52,357 nucleotides of DNA from Candidatus Poribacteria bacterium (lineage in GTDB: Bacteria > Poribacteria > WGA-4E > WGA-3G): positions 1 to 52,357 of the forward strand of contig JAAXGN010000160.1 of NCBI GenBank assembly GCA_012267415.1, read 5' to 3'. The notes below the pieces were generated by a model, which ran no database searches, was not told where the DNA came from, and saw only the letters and a program-made list of their open reading frames with translations. Below, piece by piece: positions 34,701 through 43,249 of this stretch. A program made the translations under genes and the position numbers. How positions within the stretch are numbered: position 1 is the first letter of the stretch; each line of letters begins with the position of its first letter.

Positions 34701-36243
34701 TAATAAAGGACTTTACCCAAAAACAGCACTAAGTTTCGCGAAACGTGCACATTTAAATAGCACAGATTCATCTTATACATATCCCGCTATACTTGGATGG
34801 ACATGTGTTACCAATGGTCTTTATGATGAGGCATTAATACACTTCAAACACGCTTTAAGTCTCATATCCAGCACGTATTATTCGGATATGTTTTGGGAAT
34901 TAATTACGGAAATAAGCAAAGAAGTTAACGACAAAGAACGTTATATTCAGATGTTGGAGGTATTGATAGATTCTATTCCACAGACTTTTTCAAATGATCA
35001 CCTAAAAATCTATCGTCTTATCGCTGAATTCTATGATGGAAATGATATGACTGAAAATGCTGAAAAGTATCTTATGAAAAGCGGTTTTATTCCTGAAACT
35101 CGTTGGATGACGCTTGGTCCATTTAAAAGCATTAACTCAATTGGTTATAAAAAAGTATACATTCATGAGGAAACCACCCAAATTGACACAACTGCACAGT
35201 ATTATGGAAGGGATAAACTCATCAGTTGGAAAAAATCGAACGATAATAAATTAGATGGACTCTTCGATTTTGGCAACAATGACGGCATCAATAATGACAG
35301 TGCTGCTTATGCATGGACAATCGTTACTTCACCAGATATTCGCAATATTGTCATGCGGTTTGATAGTGATGACGAGGGAACTGTCTGGTTAAATGGGAAA
35401 TTTATGTTTACCCACGATAGAAACAGTAGGGCAAGAATCGACCGTTATACCATCCCTGGCACATTGAAGCCAGGAGAGAATACAATCATGGTCAAAGTTT
35501 GCAACACATCGCAAACTTGGAACTTCTATTTCCGCATTACTGACAATAATAGGAATCCTTTTACAGATCTGAAATTTAAGACTGCCGAAGCGATGTTGAA
35601 CGCACCTCCTCCTATCAATCCAATATCCCACGTAAATGTACATCTGGGTATGGCTGAATACTACAGCAAAAACAACATGCACGATAAAGCAATGGAACAG
35701 ATGCAACAAACTGGAATCATTCATGAGAATGCGTGGTTAGTTCTCGGTCCATTTAGCAACAATGCAGGAATCGGATATAACACTGAATACATTTCCGAAG
35801 ACATGACACAGATTGACCTAACTACAAAGTATGAAGGTATAAGAAAGCAGATAGGTTGGAAAAAATTCGCAGATGATGCATTTGATGGGTTTATTGATTT
35901 TGGACAGGATGTCAATTGGTGTGTTTCTTATGCCTGGGCAACTGTAACCTCTCCTGACGAAAGGGAAGTGCTACTCCGAATTGGTAACGACGACCAAGCA
36001 AAAATGTGGTTAAACGGTGAAGAGGTATTCGCTAACCCTACTGGACAGTGGGCATTACTTGACTACAACACTATACCAGTGACGCTCAAAACTGGCAAAA
36101 ATACCATCCTCGTCAAGGTTTGTAATGAAGAAAAACGATGGGGTTTCTATCTGCGAATTACCGATATTGATGGGAAACCTTATCAAGATTTGAAAATAAA
36201 CGATGTTCAAGAATGGGAAGGTATGCGGAACGTAATTCATTAA
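31759..36243 (+). CDS. Giant secreted TPR protein with inserted LamG domain and two C-terminal beta-sandwich domains
   Basis: 1,494 residues from the ATG at 31759 (AGGAGG 9 bases upstream), preferred over an ATG at 31684 because it gives a signal peptide (SKLSIILLVLMLITLGTSIA). About 600 residues of TPR (AIEIYERIVIAAPKDVELRL) precede a LamG/concanavalin-like lectin domain (VTVSAWIKATDF, WYHIACVIDPKNDSMKLFID, GQIDEVRIWNIART, GLVAYWKFDE). More TPRs follow, then two copies of a domain with LGPF, SPD-R, DSDDEGTVWLNG and ENTIMVKVCN signatures. The lectin part suggests carbohydrate or matrix binding. A paralogue without LamG follows 22 bases later. Confidence 0.85.
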   Translation: MTCSKLSIILLVLMLITLGTSIAELDAQNTEENSALIQEFSEKAQEFVEQEKIEEAIEIYERIVIAAPKDVELRLQLAKLYARTEQYEKVAQAYSKLLEVDPENIEYQDELVNSLQAAGKSSEALDIAQTYTQVYPRVGVHYARLAKLYEAEGNETEAIANYKKATVFEYGNREIYLRLAEHYFFIEDLAAAEKAYKQALTYTTSERDRKKIDRQLIKIYRQQGNLKEMLQKAEAEGIISFEMQKELARLLLNAGELEKSVDAFKKAHEKAIHAYFDRRDITKELIKACLKHQRSDLALEFYETEASKQSRSKLGSTTTLSPTSGITVIFGSDVTRKILFNTYKDEGKLEELRTYFESKLEKEGDNPDFLELLAEIYLDANDYQKSAEMYHRITKVEPNNVHCIYHASAAYQKSNQPDMVEELLKQAEAALLSSNYKKHDKYLGALASICLNGEIYATAIRLAENAIQQSRFAFYKTYLYEILAKSYLGAKRYQEAYEAYQQMANVADEDRNRKRAETGMNETAKAGKLKVEENLNETMQIWNAAQNYEKRNKTKDAIDQYEKLSRLEPENSQWYQKLGYLYQENLTSEKRETGEVIEDTALTLDGNRSFVEINDSETLNDITEQVTVSAWIKATDFPNSYEAILCRSDERGPDFRIVKNRSYVLYLKDDGSIQMAASPNGRHEVSFYSEPGTIRLNTWYHIACVIDPKNDSMKLFIDGIEVGNIGFRGEKKLYESRLPLRIGWTHEEERPTQSSFVGQIDEVRIWNIARTAIDISSDMNRKLNGDEPGLVAYWKFDEETDGNIFDTSPNKNDGKLIRSARLDPYTRPIYESLGLEQLVKSISAYQKAVELKPSSYQLYDLLAQTYIKVAQTSQAEETYRRALDAPLTQSEHDAAVLAIIDLYADTGQENKQIAILEDIRQEMTKMERSAVLHELLGDLYKKIGDSEKAELSYDKWLQIRQKEFNSVQSAYSHRVFAEKLLNKGLYPKTALSFAKRAHLNSTDSSYTYPAILGWTCVTNGLYDEALIHFKHALSLISSTYYSDMFWELITEISKEVNDKERYIQMLEVLIDSIPQTFSNDHLKIYRLIAEFYDGNDMTENAEKYLMKSGFIPETRWMTLGPFKSINSIGYKKVYIHEETTQIDTTAQYYGRDKLISWKKSNDNKLDGLFDFGNNDGINNDSAAYAWTIVTSPDIRNIVMRFDSDDEGTVWLNGKFMFTHDRNSRARIDRYTIPGTLKPGENTIMVKVCNTSQTWNFYFRITDNNRNPFTDLKFKTAEAMLNAPPPINPISHVNVHLGMAEYYSKNNMHDKAMEQMQQTGIIHENAWLVLGPFSNNAGIGYNTEYISEDMTQIDLTTKYEGIRKQIGWKKFADDAFDGFIDFGQDVNWCVSYAWATVTSPDEREVLLRIGNDDQAKMWLNGEEVFANPTGQWALLDYNTIPVTLKTGKNTILVKVCNEEKRWGFYLRITDIDGKPYQDLKINDVQEWEGMRNVIH

Positions 36244-36265
36244 CACCAATGGGAGGTATCTTTCA

Positions 36266-39200
36266 ATGACATGTCCGAAATTATCTTTTTTCTTAGTCGT
36301 TCTCATATTAATCACATTAGGTGCTTTCATAGCAGAACTCCATGCACAAGACACCGAAACTAATCGCGAAATAATACAAGAATTCGTCAAAAGGGCAGAG
36401 GAGTTGGTAGAACAGGACAAAACAGAGGAAGCAATAGAACTCTACGAAAGAATTGTGAAAGCAGCACCCGATGACTTTGAATCTTACATAAAACTCGCAA
36501 CACTTTATGAGACAGAAGGTAATGAAGATGCGGCGATTGAGAATTATAAAAAAGCATCTGTATACGAACACGGCAACAAGAAAGTCTATCTCAGACTCGC
36601 AGAACACTTTTTTCTCAACGAAGACTTAACAGCTGCTGAAGCAGCATTGAAGAACGCCATTCTATCATCCAAATCAGAATGGGATAAACCACCGATTGAA
36701 CGCCAACTGCTCAACCTCTATCGGTATCAAGGAAATTTTCAAGAGATGCTACAGAAGGCTGAAGCAGAAGGCACACTCACATTCGAAATGCAAAAACAAC
36801 TTGCACAACACATTCACAATACTGGTGATTTGGAAAAAGCCGTTACGCATCTAAAAAAAGCCATAGATATGGCAGATAGTTCTTTTGACCGAGATGAAAT
36901 CTCTAATGTACTGCTCAATGTATACCTAAAACAGGATAGAGAAGACTTGGTGTTAGCATTCTACGAGAATGAGGCATCAGAACAGAACCAATCAGATCTC
37001 ACCTCAACGACATTCAGCACATCAGGTATTACTGTTCGATTCAGAGGTGATAACACGCGTAGATTCTTGATAGATGCCTATAAAGAACGCGGTAAACTTG
37101 AGGAATTGAGAACCCTTTTCGAACGAAAACTTGAACAGGATGCTACCAACACTGCTGTCCTTGAGATCCTTGCTGATATCTATTGGGAGACCAGTGATTA
37201 TCAGAATGCTGCCGAAACATATCATATCCTTGGCAAACTTGATCCGTTAAGACGAAGGAATATTCGCAGTTTCTATCTCGCAGCGGCTGCATTCCATAAA
37301 AGTAACCAACCTGATATGGTCAATGCGGTATTAAACCAAGCCGAAAATGCCCTGGCATCTATCAACGATAGACATGATGGCATGTCATTCCCGGGAGCAT
37401 TTGCAACTATCTGTCTTAAGAATGAAATGTTCGATCCAGCTATTAAACTCGCTGAAAAGGCTGTTTCGACAGCAGAGACCTCAGGAGACGATTGGGGACT
37501 GGGGTATTTGTACGAGATTCTGGCGAAGAGTTACCTCGGCACAAAACGCTATGAAGACGCTTTTAAGGCATATCAAAAGATAGCGAATGTTAACAGCAGC
37601 AGTCGACACAGAGCAGAAAGTGGAATGAACGCAGCGGCGAAAGCCGGAAAACTCTATGAAAAATGGATACCGGAACAACTGAAACAAATTAAAGAAAATC
37701 CCGACGATTCTGAACACATCTTGAAGCTGGCACAAAGTTACGAAGCAACTGATAAAACCAAAGAAGCAGTTGCACAATATGAGAGACTCGCTGAACTTGA
37801 ACCCGAAAACCCACAATGGTACACAAAACTTGGAACCCTCTATCAGAATCTATCGCAAGAGAACCGTGAAACAGGCACTGGTACTGAAGAATCAAACACA
37901 GAACATTCGGCACAATCAATAGATGCTTATGAAAAAGCAATAGAACTTGAACCGACTTCATACCAACTCTACGACCTATTGGCGAAAATCTATATCAATT
38001 CTGACAGAAAACCAGACGCAGAAAAGGTGTATCGTCGCGCATTGGATGCACCACTCTCAATAGGTAACCACGAGTCAGCAGCACGCGCAATTATCGAGTT
38101 TTATGCTGATGAAGGACAAGAAAGCAAGCAGATTGCTATCCTTGAAGAGCTCAGACCAAGAATGGAGAAAAGTGCTGTCTTGCACGAACTGTTAGGGGAT
38201 CTCTACAAAAGAATAGGCAATACCGAAAAAGCGGAACTCACCTACGACACCTGGCTGCAAATTCGACAGAAAGAACTCAATAGTACACAAAGCGCATCCT
38301 ATTATCGCAATTTTGTAGAGAAACTACTTGATAAAGCACTATACCCAGAAACAGCACTATTTTACGCGAAACGCGCACTCCATAAAAGCACCTACTCAGC
38401 GGATGATTATTTCTTAACACTTGGACGTGCATGTGTTGCCAATGGACTCTATGATGAAGCATTTAGACATTTCAAACATGCGGCAAGTCTCATTTCCAAC
38501 GAGCATTATATGGATATGTTTTGGGAGGATATCGCTGAAGCTATCAATATTGCTAATGATAAGGAACGTTACATACAGATGCTGGATTCATTGATAGATT
38601 CTATGCCAGCGGTAAGTTCAAATGCTCGTCCTAAGATCTACTCTATTTATGCTGAATATTATGCAGAAAATGATACACCTGAAAATGCAGAAAAATACCT
38701 ATTAAAAACCGGTTTTGTTCCAGATACTGCTTGGATAATCTTAGGCCTGTTTGACAATAAGGATAGTGTCGGTTACTATACGGCTTACATCCCAGAGGAA
38801 ACCACACAAATTGACACAACCGCAAAATACTTCGGGAAAGATAAGGATAAGCTCATAAGTTGGGAAAAGTCGATTGATAATAAACTTGATGGACGTTATG
38901 ATTTCGGTAACGACGACGGTATCAAAGATTGGAGCGTAGCTTATCTATGGACGGTTGTTATTTCGCCAGATGAACGTAACATTACATTCCGATTTGACAG
39001 CGATGACCAAGGGATTATCTGGTTAAACGGGATGAAGGTCTTTGAACATTCCAGAGCAAGTGTTGGGGGTGGTGCTGTACAAATTGATCGCCATACCATT
39101 CCAGTTACATTGAAACAGGGAGAGAACACCATCCTTATCAAAATCTGCAATTCAACGCAAACTTGGGATATGTATATGCGGTTTACTGACGCTGACGACA

Positions 39201-39859
39201 ATGCGTTTGAGGATTTGGAATTCAAATCTGCTGATGCATTGCTGAATGCACCGCCTCCCGAACCGATCTTCAACGTAAATGTTAACCTCGGTTTGGCTGA
39301 ATACTATAGTAAAAACAACATGCCCGATAAGGCAATGGAACAAATGCAGCAAACAGGAATGATTCATGAGAATGCATGGCTGGTCTTAGGTCCATTTGAT
39401 AACACGGTGGGAATCGGATACAATACGAAATACATCCCCGAAGACATAACGCAGATTGACCTAACAGCAAAATATCATGGTGTAGACGAACAGATAAGTT
39501 GGCAAAAGTTTACGGACGATGCTTTTGACGGGTTCATAGATTTCGGAGAGGATATCGACTGGCGTGTCGCCTATGCCTGGACAACCATAACCTCTCCTGA
39601 TGAACGGGAAGTATTTTTCCTGTTTTGCAGTGATGACCAATCAAAAATATGGCTAAACGGCACAGAAGTATTTGCTGATCCTAATGCTCAAACAGCAATA
39701 CTTGACAAAAATACCATTCCCGTAACGCTCAAGGCAGGTGAAAATACCATCCTCGTCAAGGTCTGTAATGAAGAAATGTCATGGGGATTCTACCTGCGGG
39801 TTACGGATACTGATGGAAAACCTTATCTAAACCGCATCAAAATCCCTGACTTTAGGTGA
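36266..39859 (+). CDS. Giant secreted TPR protein, paralogue without LamG
   Basis: 1,197 residues; ATG at 36266 preceded by GGGAGGTATCTTTCA, the same start context as the upstream paralogue. Signal peptide (FLVVLILITLGAFIAELHAQ), TPR repeats, then two WLNG beta-sandwich domains (DSDDQGIIWLNGMKVF; CSDDQSKIWLNGTEVF), each closing with GENTIL-KVCN and a R-TD motif. Aligned with its neighbour it lacks exactly the LamG segment between RETG and the TPR QSIDAYEKAIELEPTSYQLY. The pair arose by tandem duplication and shares an operon. Confidence 0.85.
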   Translation: MTCPKLSFFLVVLILITLGAFIAELHAQDTETNREIIQEFVKRAEELVEQDKTEEAIELYERIVKAAPDDFESYIKLATLYETEGNEDAAIENYKKASVYEHGNKKVYLRLAEHFFLNEDLTAAEAALKNAILSSKSEWDKPPIERQLLNLYRYQGNFQEMLQKAEAEGTLTFEMQKQLAQHIHNTGDLEKAVTHLKKAIDMADSSFDRDEISNVLLNVYLKQDREDLVLAFYENEASEQNQSDLTSTTFSTSGITVRFRGDNTRRFLIDAYKERGKLEELRTLFERKLEQDATNTAVLEILADIYWETSDYQNAAETYHILGKLDPLRRRNIRSFYLAAAAFHKSNQPDMVNAVLNQAENALASINDRHDGMSFPGAFATICLKNEMFDPAIKLAEKAVSTAETSGDDWGLGYLYEILAKSYLGTKRYEDAFKAYQKIANVNSSSRHRAESGMNAAAKAGKLYEKWIPEQLKQIKENPDDSEHILKLAQSYEATDKTKEAVAQYERLAELEPENPQWYTKLGTLYQNLSQENRETGTGTEESNTEHSAQSIDAYEKAIELEPTSYQLYDLLAKIYINSDRKPDAEKVYRRALDAPLSIGNHESAARAIIEFYADEGQESKQIAILEELRPRMEKSAVLHELLGDLYKRIGNTEKAELTYDTWLQIRQKELNSTQSASYYRNFVEKLLDKALYPETALFYAKRALHKSTYSADDYFLTLGRACVANGLYDEAFRHFKHAASLISNEHYMDMFWEDIAEAINIANDKERYIQMLDSLIDSMPAVSSNARPKIYSIYAEYYAENDTPENAEKYLLKTGFVPDTAWIILGLFDNKDSVGYYTAYIPEETTQIDTTAKYFGKDKDKLISWEKSIDNKLDGRYDFGNDDGIKDWSVAYLWTVVISPDERNITFRFDSDDQGIIWLNGMKVFEHSRASVGGGAVQIDRHTIPVTLKQGENTILIKICNSTQTWDMYMRFTDADDNAFEDLEFKSADALLNAPPPEPIFNVNVNLGLAEYYSKNNMPDKAMEQMQQTGMIHENAWLVLGPFDNTVGIGYNTKYIPEDITQIDLTAKYHGVDEQISWQKFTDDAFDGFIDFGEDIDWRVAYAWTTITSPDEREVFFLFCSDDQSKIWLNGTEVFADPNAQTAILDKNTIPVTLKAGENTILVKVCNEEMSWGFYLRVTDTDGKPYLNRIKIPDFR

Positions 39860-40028
39860 GAGATGTAGACGGCTAACACCTTGATTGCGCTACATTTATC
39901 AAACTCACGTTATAGTAAGTTATACAGACTTTAACGCTGAAAAACTGGGATAAATCGCATTATCTTTTAGTGAATACTTTTCTGAATTTGTGCTACAATT
40001 CCAGTCAAAGCTAAATGGGAGGCAGCAC

Positions 40029-41213
40029 ATGCTAAGCATTAAACATATTGAGACGATCTCCTTAAATATTCCATTCTATTGTGAACGGGTCAGTCAACAC
40101 ATGCACAGAGCAGCAACACACGGTGAAAGAGTTTATGTATACCGGACTGAACTCAGCAACGGTGTTATCGGTTATGGTGAGAACTTATATGATGAATCGG
40201 GTAATGTTGCGCGACTCATCGGACAGAATCCTTTTGCTTGTATGAACGATGACGGTGTTGGGTTTGGAATCCAGATGTCATTATATGATGCGGTTGGTAA
40301 AACCGTTGGGGTGTCTGTGTCGCAACTGATTGGACCAAGAGTTCGCGAAAAGTGTCCAATCTCATGGTGGGATATTGACATGCCACCAGAAGATTGGGTT
40401 GCAGAGGTGCAGGAATCCATCAAAAGAGGTTACACTTCTGCTAAGCTCAAAGCAAGACCGTGGCGCGACATCTTCGCACAGGTAGAAGCAGTCGGCGATG
40501 CAGTGCCATCAGATTACAAACTTGACATTGACTTCAATGGTTTCCTAAGAACTGCTGATAATGCTATTCCAGTATTGCAGAGATTAGATAAGCACCCAAA
40601 TGTTGCGATTTACGAAAGTCCGTTTTACCTTGGAACAGACATTGAAGGGGCAGGTAGATTACAACAGGCAGTTGAGAAACGAATTGTTGAGCATTATAAT
40701 GAAGCATGTTTACATGCACGCTGTTGCGGCGGTTTTGTCGTAGGGGGAGGTGTGAAGTCTCTGCTACGGACGAACGCACTCTGTTCATCATTCGAACAAC
40801 CCTACTGGCTTCAGATGGTTGGCACAGGGATTACAACTGCATACTGTATGCATCTGGGTTCAGTGTTATCTCAAGCGGAATTACCCGCGATAACATGCCA
40901 TGAGTTGTGGGAATCCGATCTTCTTGAGACACGACTTGATGTAGAAAATGGAATGATTCAAGTGCCAGAATCACCCGGACTTGGCGTAATCATTGATGAA
41001 GAAGCATTAAGGACATATCGCGTTGAGAAGGATACACCGCCCCCAGCACAACTATTTCGTGAGAGTGAGTATACATGTCGCATACATATTCCAAATTCCG
41101 ATGGAGGAGAAACAGTCCACGATTTCAATGGTGAGAATGAGTATTATCCAGCATTTAGTGAAGGGAAGTATCCAGGTTTTGTGCCGGGTGTATGGATGGA
41201 AGTGCTAAAATAA
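40029..41213 (+). CDS. Enolase-superfamily enzyme (mandelate racemase / muconate lactonising type)
   Basis: 394 residues; ATG at 40029 with GGGAGG 6 bases before. N-terminal capping domain (residues 1-120) and TIM barrel. Superfamily landmarks: Lys-x-Lys at 139/141 (AKLKARPW), metal ligands Asp166/168 (LDIDFNG) and Glu196 (IYESPF). The third-ligand strand (RIVEHYNE) and the C-terminal part (GGFVVGGGVKSLL) are divergent from well-known members. It probably acts on an acid sugar by abstracting the proton next to a carboxylate; the substrate cannot be named. The SMP-30-like gene nearby fits sugar-acid metabolism. A TACAAT -10-like hexamer lies at 39994. Confidence 0.8.
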   Translation: MLSIKHIETISLNIPFYCERVSQHMHRAATHGERVYVYRTELSNGVIGYGENLYDESGNVARLIGQNPFACMNDDGVGFGIQMSLYDAVGKTVGVSVSQLIGPRVREKCPISWWDIDMPPEDWVAEVQESIKRGYTSAKLKARPWRDIFAQVEAVGDAVPSDYKLDIDFNGFLRTADNAIPVLQRLDKHPNVAIYESPFYLGTDIEGAGRLQQAVEKRIVEHYNEACLHARCCGGFVVGGGVKSLLRTNALCSSFEQPYWLQMVGTGITTAYCMHLGSVLSQAELPAITCHELWESDLLETRLDVENGMIQVPESPGLGVIIDEEALRTYRVEKDTPPPAQLFRESEYTCRIHIPNSDGGETVHDFNGENEYYPAFSEGKYPGFVPGVWMEVLK

Positions 41214-41237
41214 TCTCTACGATTTTAAGGATAGTTT

Positions 41238-42007
41238 CTATTTCGTATACATCTCATCTACAATCTCACGAATATCAGATGCGTCAGCAAGATAGTCTTT
41301 TTTTAGACGTTCTACAAACGCATCCGGAATCCCGTGCATGACTTCTGCTATAGGACCAGCAATTGCAGCAAGTGTATCTGAATCACCACCTAAAGAGATC
41401 GCATTCCGAATGGCATCTTCGTAGTTCACAGATTCTAATGCACACGTTATCGCTTGGGGAACTGTTTTTTGGCAGGTCTCATTAAAACAGTAGTCTGGAC
41501 GAATATCGTCAACTGTCTGTGTTAGGTCATATCCGTATTCAGTAGCGATGATATCTCGGATCGCATCAGGTTTTTCATTTTGAAATGCAAGCCAAATTGC
41601 ATGTGTCGTTGCGCGCGCCCTTTCATCCCTTCAGGATGATTATGTGTAATTTCTGTTACTTTATCTGATGCAGCTAAAGCATCCTCCAGATTTTCACGAT
41701 TCAAGAATGCTGCAGGTGAAACACGCATCGCTGCCCCGTTTCCGTAACTATTATACGGTTCAGGTGGATCAGGATAAATCCAACCTGCAAACATCCCACC
41801 GTAGCTTTTATGCGGATAGCGTTGACACCATTTCTGCATTGTTTCTGCGGGTGGTAAGTCATGCAACAGAGTATCCGCAACAGCAACAGTACATACAGAA
41901 TCGTCTGTAAAAAAACATTTGGATACCAAGAATGGAAATTCCCTTGTTTTGATCCGATCCCATTCATAGATTGAACCAACAATATCACCTATTATTGCAC
42001 CTATCAA
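41238..42007 (-). pseudogene. ADP-ribosylglycohydrolase family protein, frameshifted
   Basis: Starts at TTG 42007 (AGGAGAG 7 bases upstream): MIGAIIGDIVGSIYEWDR, FFTDDSVCTVAVADTLL (metal-binding TDDS), GGMFAGWIYPD, YGNGAAMRVSPAAF, HNHPEGMKG. After that the frame is lost; the continuation, ATTHAIWLAFQNE ... NYEDAIRNAISLGGDSDTLA ... IAGPIAEVMHG, is one base out. Adding one G to the GGG at 41618-41620 restores a full-length protein of about 256 residues. All catalytic-type motifs are present, so the gene may be functional if the shift is a sequencing error. The family removes ADP-ribose from proteins or small molecules. Confidence 0.8.
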
Positions 42008-42229
42008 TTTCTCTCTCCTAACTATGCTGTTTTTGTTGTGTGATTTGGACAAACATGGAAGTGTCAATCAGGGTAGGGTAACGAAGATTTTATCGCTATC
42101 CTGTTCTTATGATTATACCATATATTTAACCATTTATCTATTTGATATTAGCATAATTTACTTTTCTGCAATATCTCATCAATCCCTACTTTCCTCTATA
42201 ATAGACATACTGTTGTATTGTGCCTCTTT

Positions 42230-42256
42230 GTAGCACATTCTGTTAGATTGTGCTTC
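42230..42256. repeat. Inverted copy of the AGCACAATC hairpin repeat
   Basis: GTAGCACATTC ... GATTGTGCTTC, the complement of the copies at 1319 and 1404. It lies between divergent genes; a degenerate second half-copy (TATTGTGCCTC) sits just before it. The rest of 42010-42334 shows nothing else clear. Confidence 0.65.
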
Positions 42257-42334
42257 TTTTTCTTACAGCATTTATGCTAAAATATCAGTATGAACAATTC
42301 AAGACAACAGAAAAGGTATAGGAGAAACATAAAC

Positions 42335-43174
42335 ATGAACGAACAACTTTTTAAAAGTCAAGAATTCACGCCTGTCAACGGTTTCACATCAGGAATAGAA
42401 GGTCCTGCTTGCGATGCTGATGGTAATCTATATGCTGTTAACTTTGAAAGACAAGGTACCATCGGCAAGGTCACACCAGATGGTCAAGCAACCGTCTTTG
42501 TTGAACTTCCCGAAGGTAGTATCGGAAATGGAATCCGTTTCGATAGTCACGGTTTCATGTATATCGCAGATTACACAAATCACAATGTTCTCAAGGTAGA
42601 CATGAAAACGCGAGAAATTAGCGTGCATGCACACGAACCAAAAATGAATCAACCGAATGACCTTGCAATCGGTGCGAATGACATTTTATACGCAAGTGAT
42701 CCGAATTGGGGTGAGTCAACTGGACAACTCTGGCGTGTGGATACGGAGGGTAAAGTAACGCTCTTAGAATCTGACATGGGAACGACTAACGGTATTGAAG
42801 TGAGTCCTGATGAAAAAGTACTCTATGTCAACGAATCCGCACAACGCAACGTCTGGACCTACGACTTGTCTCCCGAAGGGAACATCAGTAACAAACGATT
42901 GCTAATCCAGTTTCCAGATTTCGGTATGGATGGGATGCGGTGTGATATTGATGGTAATCTATATGTAACGCGACACGGGAAAGGTACCGTCGCCAAACTT
43001 TCACCGGACGGTGAAGTACTATTAGAGGTGGAATTGGCAGGGAAACATTGCACAAACATCGCATTCGGAGGAGATGATGGACGTACCTGTTATGTGACGT
43101 TGGCAGACCGCGGTAATGTTGAAGTGTTCCGCGCTGACCGTCCCGGTAGAAGTTGGCAGTTGTTTCAAAGATAA
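42335..43174 (+). CDS. SMP-30/gluconolactonase family lactonase-like protein
   Basis: 279 residues from the ATG at 42335 (AGGAG 10 bases upstream; an ATG at 42290 has no site). Six-bladed propeller of the SMP-30 type: GIEGPACDADGNLYAVNF (metal-binding Glu), NQPNDLAIG (Asn), GTTNGIEVSPDEKVLYVNES (Asn), FGMDGMRCDIDGNLYVTRHG (Asp). These four ligand positions match the family. It likely hydrolyses a sugar lactone in the cytoplasm, as no signal peptide is visible. It lies near the enolase-superfamily enzyme, which would fit a sugar-acid pathway, but they are separated by a minus-strand gene. Confidence 0.85.
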   Translation: MNEQLFKSQEFTPVNGFTSGIEGPACDADGNLYAVNFERQGTIGKVTPDGQATVFVELPEGSIGNGIRFDSHGFMYIADYTNHNVLKVDMKTREISVHAHEPKMNQPNDLAIGANDILYASDPNWGESTGQLWRVDTEGKVTLLESDMGTTNGIEVSPDEKVLYVNESAQRNVWTYDLSPEGNISNKRLLIQFPDFGMDGMRCDIDGNLYVTRHGKGTVAKLSPDGEVLLEVELAGKHCTNIAFGGDDGRTCYVTLADRGNVEVFRADRPGRSWQLFQR

Positions 43175-43180
43175 TACGTC

Positions 43181-43209
43181 TTGACAGGTGATAAGGGGCA
43201 TGTTATGAT
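43181..43209 (+). promoter_or_regulatory. Near-consensus promoter for the adenine methylase
   Basis: TTGACA (43181-43186), 17 bases, TATGAT (43204-43209), beginning 6 bases after the preceding stop. Transcription would start near 43216, which excludes start codons at 43181 and 43205. Confidence 0.8.
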
Positions 43210-43249
43210 TAATTGTCCCAAGATCAACTCGCAGGAAAATAAGCGAAAA

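Noticed and set aside
42041..42067. TTGACA upstream of the ADP-ribosylglycohydrolase gene as promoter
   Set aside because: No -10-like hexamer at the right distance on the minus strand.
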